Below, piece after piece: positions 60,133 through 64,000 of a DNA stretch of 64,000 nucleotides. The translations under genes and the position numbers were made by a program. This DNA is from an uncultured Methylophilaceae bacterium (lineage in GTDB: Bacteria > Pseudomonadota > Gammaproteobacteria > Burkholderiales > Methylophilaceae). Each line of letters begins with the position of its first letter. The stretch's first letter is position 1. Below the pieces are notes generated by a model. It worked only from the letters and a program-made list of their open reading frames with translations. It made no database searches and had not been told where the DNA came from. The stretch lies in NCBI GenBank assembly GCA_903870165.1, contig CAIQBW010000012.1:89253-153252 (forward strand), written 5' to 3'.

Positions 60133-61467
60133 TTAGTGTAGTTTTACTTGCGGTTCCGTGCGACGCGTAATCATGCGTGCAATCGTTTGTAAAAATACCG
60201 TGAAGAAGCCATGCAAAGCAATTAGATGCATTTTGTAGAGTGATTGGTACATCAATCGGGCAAACATGCCTTCAATAAACATGGTGCCACCAGAGATTGA
60301 GCCCATTAAGCTACCGACGGTTGAGTAACGGCCTAAATTCACTAATGAGCCATAATCTCGATAAACATAGGTTGGTAGCGATTTTCCAGCAAGTCTAGCT
60401 CTCACTGTTTTAATCAACATCGAAGCTTGCTGATGCGCAGCTTGGGCACGCGGTGGAACGTTATCTACAGATCCCACCATCGGGCAAGCAGCACAGTCGC
60501 CAAATGCAAACACATTCTCATCAACGGTTGTTTGCAAGGTCCGTTTAACAACCAACTGATTAATCCTGTTTGATTCCAAACCATCTAAGCCGTTTAAAAA
60601 GTCTGGCGCTTTAATCCCTGCGGCCCAAACCACAAGCTCAGATGGAATAAAACGGCCACTATGGGTATAAATGCCCTTATCTGTTACTTCGGTAACACGT
60701 TCACCTGCGTAAACGTGCACGCTCAATTTTCTCAGTTCTAAATCTACTGCTTTTGATAGATTTGGCGGTAACGCTGGTAACACACGGTCAGAAGCCTCAA
60801 TCAGTGAAATGCTAATATCTTTATCAGGATCAATCTTATCCAGCCCATAAGCTGCTAGCTCACGGGTTGTATTATGCAGCTCTGCCGACAGCTCTACGCC
60901 AGTTGCCCCTGCTCCCACAATAACCACTTCTAATTGACCAGCATGCACTGGTCCAGCTTGCGTTTGCGCGCGCACCAACGCGTTGTGAAGTCTTCTATGA
61001 AAGCGTTCTGCTTGATCCATCGTATCCAATGCGATTGAGTTCTCTCTGGCGCCTTTAATACCAAAATCATTGGTTGTACTACCAATTGCAATAATGAGCG
61101 TGTCGTATTTGATTGTGCGTCTAGGAATAATCTCCGCACCATCTTCATCATAATTTGCGCTGATATAGACTTCTTTTTTAGCGCGATCTAAGCCATCCAT
61201 TTCACCGAGTCTAAAATTAAAATGATGCCAATGGGCTTGGGCTAAATACTCAAGTTCATGCTTGTCTGGATTCATACTACCAGCGGCGATTTCGTGAAGT
61301 AGTGGCTTCCAAACGTGTGTTCGTGTTCGATCAATCAAAGTGATTTCCGCTTTGCCTTTGCGGCCTAAACTGTCACCTAAGCGCGTAGCAAGCTCAAGGC
61401 CGCCAGCACCCCCGCCTACAATAACGACTTGATGAAGTTCAGCACCTGAGCGTTTTTTGAATCGCAT
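60133..61467 (-). CDS. ndh: Type II NADH:quinone oxidoreductase (NDH-2)
   Basis: A 444-residue flavoprotein with two nucleotide-binding sites: VVIVGGGAGGLELATRLGD (FAD) at residue 13 and VVIVGAGATGVELSAELHN (NADH) near 185. YDTLIIAIGSTTNDFGIKG and VFAFGDCAACP are typical of NDH-2, and the C-terminal amphipathic region would bind the membrane. It passes electrons from NADH to quinone without pumping protons. Its gene follows the XoxG-like cytochromes on the same strand. Confidence 0.9.
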   Translation of the reverse strand: MRFKKRSGAELHQVVIVGGGAGGLELATRLGDSLGRKGKAEITLIDRTRTHVWKPLLHEIAAGSMNPDKHELEYLAQAHWHHFNFRLGEMDGLDRAKKEVYISANYDEDGAEIIPRRTIKYDTLIIAIGSTTNDFGIKGARENSIALDTMDQAERFHRRLHNALVRAQTQAGPVHAGQLEVVIVGAGATGVELSAELHNTTRELAAYGLDKIDPDKDISISLIEASDRVLPALPPNLSKAVDLELRKLSVHVYAGERVTEVTDKGIYTHSGRFIPSELVVWAAGIKAPDFLNGLDGLESNRINQLVVKRTLQTTVDENVFAFGDCAACPMVGSVDNVPPRAQAAHQQASMLIKTVRARLAGKSLPTYVYRDYGSLVNLGRYSTVGSLMGSISGGTMFIEGMFARLMYQSLYKMHLIALHGFFTVFLQTIARMITRRTEPQVKLH

Positions 61468-61499
61468 AAAAATTGATTGCCTTAAAATTAAAAATTCTC

Positions 61500-62017
61500 T
61501 TATTCGTTACCAGTGAGCTTATCGTTATGACTACGAATCCAAGCCTGAATCTGTAATACCTCATCTGGTTTTAAACCATTTGTTGGATCTGTAGGGTCCA
61601 TTAAGCCTTTACCTTTTGCTCCCATCCCTCCATTTGTTCCATTCCAAATCGTTTCAAACATTCCTTTGTTCGTCGCATTTTTTGCATAATGAAAATCGGG
61701 GCCATGTAAGCTTGGGCCTGTTTGACCTTGCGCATCGCCACCATGACATTGTGTGCATGAGTACATCTGGAATAGCTTCTTACCTTGGGCAATAGCATCT
61801 GCATTGCCAATGTAGGGATTTTTACCTGTTGCGCTAAACGCTTTCGATTGGGCTGTATCAAAAAGTTCTGCTTTAATTTCTAGCGGGCTCCCATCTTGGG
61901 TTTGACAAATGCCACCATAGCAGCACCTTTTGACGCTGAACCAGTCTCTGACTTGCCAGAGCAAGCTACTAAAGTTGCCAATGTAAGCACTGATACCATT
62001 AATAATTTTGTTTGCAT
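61500..62017 (-). pseudogene. Lipoprotein-type c cytochrome, XoxG paralogue, with a 1-base frameshift
   Basis: Read from the ATG at 62017 the minus strand gives a lipoprotein signal with lipobox (MQTKLLMVSVLTLATLVAC) and then SGKSETGSASKGAAM before running into a stop. One base is missing near 61918 (probably GGG reduced to GG); past it the frame continues GGICQTQDGSPLEIKAE and a full cytochrome c with heme site SCTQCHGG and a methionine-bearing C-terminal part. The mature part aligns with the next gene upstream (CQ..DGSPL.IKA, CTQCHGGxAxGQTGPS, KGMFETI). The ORF track joins it to an artificial start. Either a disabled copy or a sequencing error; if intact, a membrane-anchored electron acceptor. 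Confidence 0.85.
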
Positions 62018-62092
62018 ATAAACGTTAGCCTATTTTTTATTTTTTCTATGCTACAGGCTTATTTTAACTCAACTTGTTAAGGTCTATAAAAC

Positions 62093-62121
62093 AAAAAAGG
62101 CTACCCGAAGGTAGCCTTTTT
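62093..62121 (-). terminator. Terminator between the two XoxG-like cytochrome genes
   Basis: AAAAAAGGCTACC, a CGAA loop and GGTAGCCTTTTT lie 15 bases past the xoxG-like stop codon, so the downstream paralogue is likely less transcribed or has its own promoter. Confidence 0.83.
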
Positions 62122-62135
62122 ATCACACAAAAAAA

Positions 62136-62666
62136 TTAATTTTGTGGAGTTTCGTTCAACCATGGTTTGTCGCCGCCACCTGCGTACATACTACGCAACC
62201 AACCAATAATACGTAAGATTTCGTCAGTTTTTAACAGTTCTGGATTGCCTGCTGCTTGATTGTGCCAAGTTGGCATACCAGCATTTGAACCACCAGCGAT
62301 TGTTTCAAACATACCTTTATCTGTTGTGTGCTTAGAGTACTGCCATGTTGCGTCAGTAATACTTGGACCGGTTTGGCCGCCTGCGTTACCGCCGTGACAT
62401 TGTGTACATGACCAGTAACCGAATAGTTTTTTACCGGTTTTTGCAACATCAGCATCAGCTACCGCTTTTTTAGTGTATGGATTTACACAAGTTGCCAAAA
62501 ATTCTTTAGCTTCTGGTGTATCTTCATCAACCGCTTTAATTGGCAATGGGCTGCCATCTTTTGTTGATACTAATTGACAAGCAGCACTGGCTTGAAGAGG
62601 CAATAAGCCAACTAAAGCTAATACTGAACTCAAAATAATTGCTTTTACAGCGTTGTTGCCTAACAT
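62136..62666 (-). CDS. xoxG: Cytochrome c of the methanol dehydrogenase system (XoxG-like)
   Basis: A 176-residue exported c-type cytochrome: signal peptide ending ASA (residues 1-28), then CQLVSTKDGSPLPIK, the single heme site SCTQCHGGNAGGQTGPS near 87 and methionines in KGMFET and NAGMPTWHN that can give the second heme ligand. It takes electrons from the quinoprotein methanol dehydrogenase in the periplasm. The order dehydrogenase, J protein, cytochrome c, with no mxaI behind it, supports XoxG rather than MxaG; this is inferred from context. Confidence 0.8.
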   Translation of the reverse strand: MLGNNAVKAIILSSVLALVGLLPLQASAACQLVSTKDGSPLPIKAVDEDTPEAKEFLATCVNPYTKKAVADADVAKTGKKLFGYWSCTQCHGGNAGGQTGPSITDATWQYSKHTTDKGMFETIAGGSNAGMPTWHNQAAGNPELLKTDEILRIIGWLRSMYAGGGDKPWLNETPQN

Positions 62667-62803
62667 GTCATCTCCTAAATTTCGAATAATTGCTTCTGTT
62701 ATATTGGTAGAACAAAAATTTAATTTTGAAGCGTTATTCTATAACGAAACCGAGGGAATATGGTTGACTTTATTCAACAGAATTTCATCAACCATTTCAC
62801 TCA

Positions 62804-63721
62804 TTAAATAGGCTTATCAACCTTCTCGCCACGATTTTGCTCGCGAGCTTTTTTCTCTAAGCTATCCCCTTTAACAACGTTAGAATGTGGGACACCATAC
62901 TGATCTAGAATTTTATCGATATCAGCCTGACGATTAGCAATCGCTTTATTTAACTCTTCAGCACGTGCTTTATCTTTATTACGCACACCGATTGAGATAT
63001 TCCAGTTTTCCTTACCCTTTACGTTTTTATCTTCGTACTCAGGGATAGGGACTACAACAAGAGGAATAGACGCTTGCTTTGCAAAGTAGCCTGCAATCGG
63101 ACCCCATACAATTGCCACATCAATATCACCTTTCACCAAATCATCAATCAATTGACTTGGTGGGAAGTTTAAATCGCGCTGCAAACGATACGGACGCGCA
63201 TTTTCCATTAAGTTATGATCAGCGAGCGGACGTGTTGGAGGACTTTGGCCAACAATACCAATAATGCCTTTTCTTAAATCAGGCGCATCCCAGTCAGTGA
63301 TGTTGTAACCACTACTCTTACGATAAACAAACACGAAACCTGAGCGATAGTAAGGCACTGAAGTACGCATAGAATCGTTATCTGATGTTGTGCTCATTAC
63401 GTAGTCACATCGATTTGCATTTAATGTATTTCTTAGAAAACCTTGACGGTAATAAGCATATTGAAATGAAAGCTTCTTACCTAATTCTTCTGCAAGTACC
63501 GCAGCAATTTTGTCTTCAAAACCTTCCTGCTTGCTGTTTGAGTAAGGCATATTGTCTGGGTCAGCACAGACCTTAAATTCGGTTGGATCTTCAACTCGAC
63601 GAACTTCGCCAATACGTCCTTCATCAGGATTGATTGCCGGAATGTCTGGCATATCCGCAGCTAGTACATTGCCAACTACAACACTGCCTAGCAAAACAGA
63701 CATTAATAGGTTTTTAAACAT
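62804..63721 (-). CDS. xoxJ: XoxJ periplasmic binding protein of the methanol dehydrogenase system
   Basis: A 305-residue exported protein: signal peptide (residues 1-21, VLA-AD), then a type II periplasmic-binding fold (FKVCADPDNMPYSNSKQEGFEDKIAAVLAEELGK, NANRCDYVMSTTS, YYRSGFVFVY, KGDIDVAIVWGPIAGYFA). This is the quinoprotein dehydrogenase-associated binding-protein family; XoxJ is thought to help mature or activate XoxF. A charged C-terminal tail follows. It lies directly after the dehydrogenase gene, beyond a terminator hairpin. Confidence 0.85.
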   Translation of the reverse strand: MFKNLLMSVLLGSVVVGNVLAADMPDIPAINPDEGRIGEVRRVEDPTEFKVCADPDNMPYSNSKQEGFEDKIAAVLAEELGKKLSFQYAYYRQGFLRNTLNANRCDYVMSTTSDNDSMRTSVPYYRSGFVFVYRKSSGYNITDWDAPDLRKGIIGIVGQSPPTRPLADHNLMENARPYRLQRDLNFPPSQLIDDLVKGDIDVAIVWGPIAGYFAKQASIPLVVVPIPEYEDKNVKGKENWNISIGVRNKDKARAEELNKAIANRQADIDKILDQYGVPHSNVVKGDSLEKKAREQNRGEKVDKPI

Positions 63722-63764
63722 TTGATATTCCTTTATCCGTTAGATTGCATAAATCTAGAACTAA

Positions 63765-63792
63765 AAAAACACCCCGCCGAAGCGGGGTGTTT
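63765..63792 (-). terminator. Terminator-like hairpin between methanol dehydrogenase and xoxJ genes
   Basis: AAACACCCCG, a CCGAAG-centred loop and CGGGGTGTTT form a strong GC-rich stem. On the minus strand it is followed by TTTTTTTAG. It would make most transcripts stop after the dehydrogenase gene, giving more dehydrogenase than accessory protein. Confidence 0.85.
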
Positions 63793-63846
63793 ATATGACA
63801 AACTAACTAACGGTTAGTTCTATAACTACAGTTTTTCAACTATAAA

Positions 63847-64000
63847 TTATAGGCTGAACACGTTCAATGCACCGCCGCCAGGAGCAGCGTTGTATTTTGT
63901 CAATTCAGCATAACCACCAGCAGCGCCAAGCGCGTCTGTTGGGTTAGTCATACCAAGGTTCATCGCAACACCAGCCCAGCCACCGATACCTGATAGCACG
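63847..64000 (-). CDS. xoxF: PQQ-dependent methanol dehydrogenase large subunit, C-terminal end
   Basis: Only the last 51 codons are in the window, and the ORF track omits them. The frame reads VLSGIGGWAGVAMNLGMTNPTDALGAAGGYAELTKYN and ends NVFSL, which corresponds to the last beta-propeller region of MxaF/XoxF enzymes (usual pattern GGWPGV...DPTxGLGAVG...VFSL). Neighbouring xoxJ- and xoxG-like genes and the lack of mxaI suggest the lanthanide-type XoxF. The residue that separates XoxF from MxaF (an aspartate near the catalytic site) lies outside the window, so the type is inferred. Confidence 0.75.
   Translation of the reverse strand, partial: VLSGIGGWAGVAMNLGMTNPTDALGAAGGYAELTKYNAAPGGGALNVFSL

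Noticed and set aside
61925-61964. Start of the ORF-track version of the frameshifted cytochrome (MLWQVRDWFSVKRCC)
   Set aside because: These residues come from the wrong frame of the signal-peptide region; the lipobox signal in the other frame is far more likely to be the true N-terminus.

Overview
The window looks like a chromosomal segment of a methylotrophic betaproteobacterium, most likely family Methylophilaceae (Methylotenera-like). This is inferred from three things: a methanol dehydrogenase/XoxJ/cytochrome cluster at the right edge, a quinoprotein-relay set nearby, and beta-proteobacterial housekeeping neighbourhoods such as a DUF3579 protein and cca next to an NDUFA9-like protein. 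The DNA is moderately AT-rich. Nearly all of it is dense core gene content; I saw no insertion sequence, prophage, integrase, CRISPR array or tRNA gene.

Left part (1-17,240): the 5' part of purC; a PTS-EIIC/EAL fusion; a tkt-gap-pgk sugar-phosphate group with a terminator hairpin after tkt and another after pgk; a thioredoxin-fold protein; rsmE; an argA with an extra N-terminal helix-turn-helix domain; argB, a pyrimidine nucleotidase and slmA; then, on the other strand, cca, an NDUFA9-like protein, a soluble lytic transglycosylase and a small membrane protein.

Centre (17,250-36,170): a complete division and cell wall (dcw) cluster on the minus strand, mraZ-rsmH-ftsL-ftsI-murE-murF-mraY-murD-ftsW-murG-murC-murB-ddlB-ftsQ-ftsA-ftsZ-lpxC. 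Most junctions are ATGA or TAATG overlaps. Upstream of mraZ there is a good sigma70 promoter (TTGCGA-17-TATAGT) followed at once by three MraZ-type boxes at 10-bp spacing, so the cluster is probably autoregulated by MraZ.

Right-centre (36,450-50,670): rnpB (RNase P RNA), ung, pyrC, rsmI, an lpoA-diaA-dolP group lacking yraN, DUF3579, a TlpA-like protein, trxA, rho, rpmE, an ArnT-like membrane glycosyltransferase, and the molybdenum cofactor operon moaA-mobA-mobB-moeA.

Right part (50,690-64,000): a VOC protein; a TonB-dependent receptor broken by one frameshift and one in-frame stop; a SoxYZ-like carrier, a cytochrome b561 with a cysteine-rich tail and a metallo-beta-lactamase-fold hydrolase, which together resemble the 'quinoprotein relay' set linked to PQQ enzymes; tonB; a peroxiredoxin; a PIN-PhoH ATPase; lplT; a type II NADH dehydrogenase; and the cluster xoxF (C-terminus only)-xoxJ-xoxG plus a second, frameshifted, lipoprotein-type paralogue of xoxG. 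No mxaI or other mxa gene follows, which favours the lanthanide-type Xox system over Mxa.

The points most worth a second look are the HTH-ArgA fusion, the EIIC-EAL fusion, the quinoprotein-relay island beside a broken receptor, the tandem XoxG-like cytochromes with a 1-base lesion in one copy, and the clear MraZ operator. I do not see evidence strong enough to claim a wholly undescribed system.
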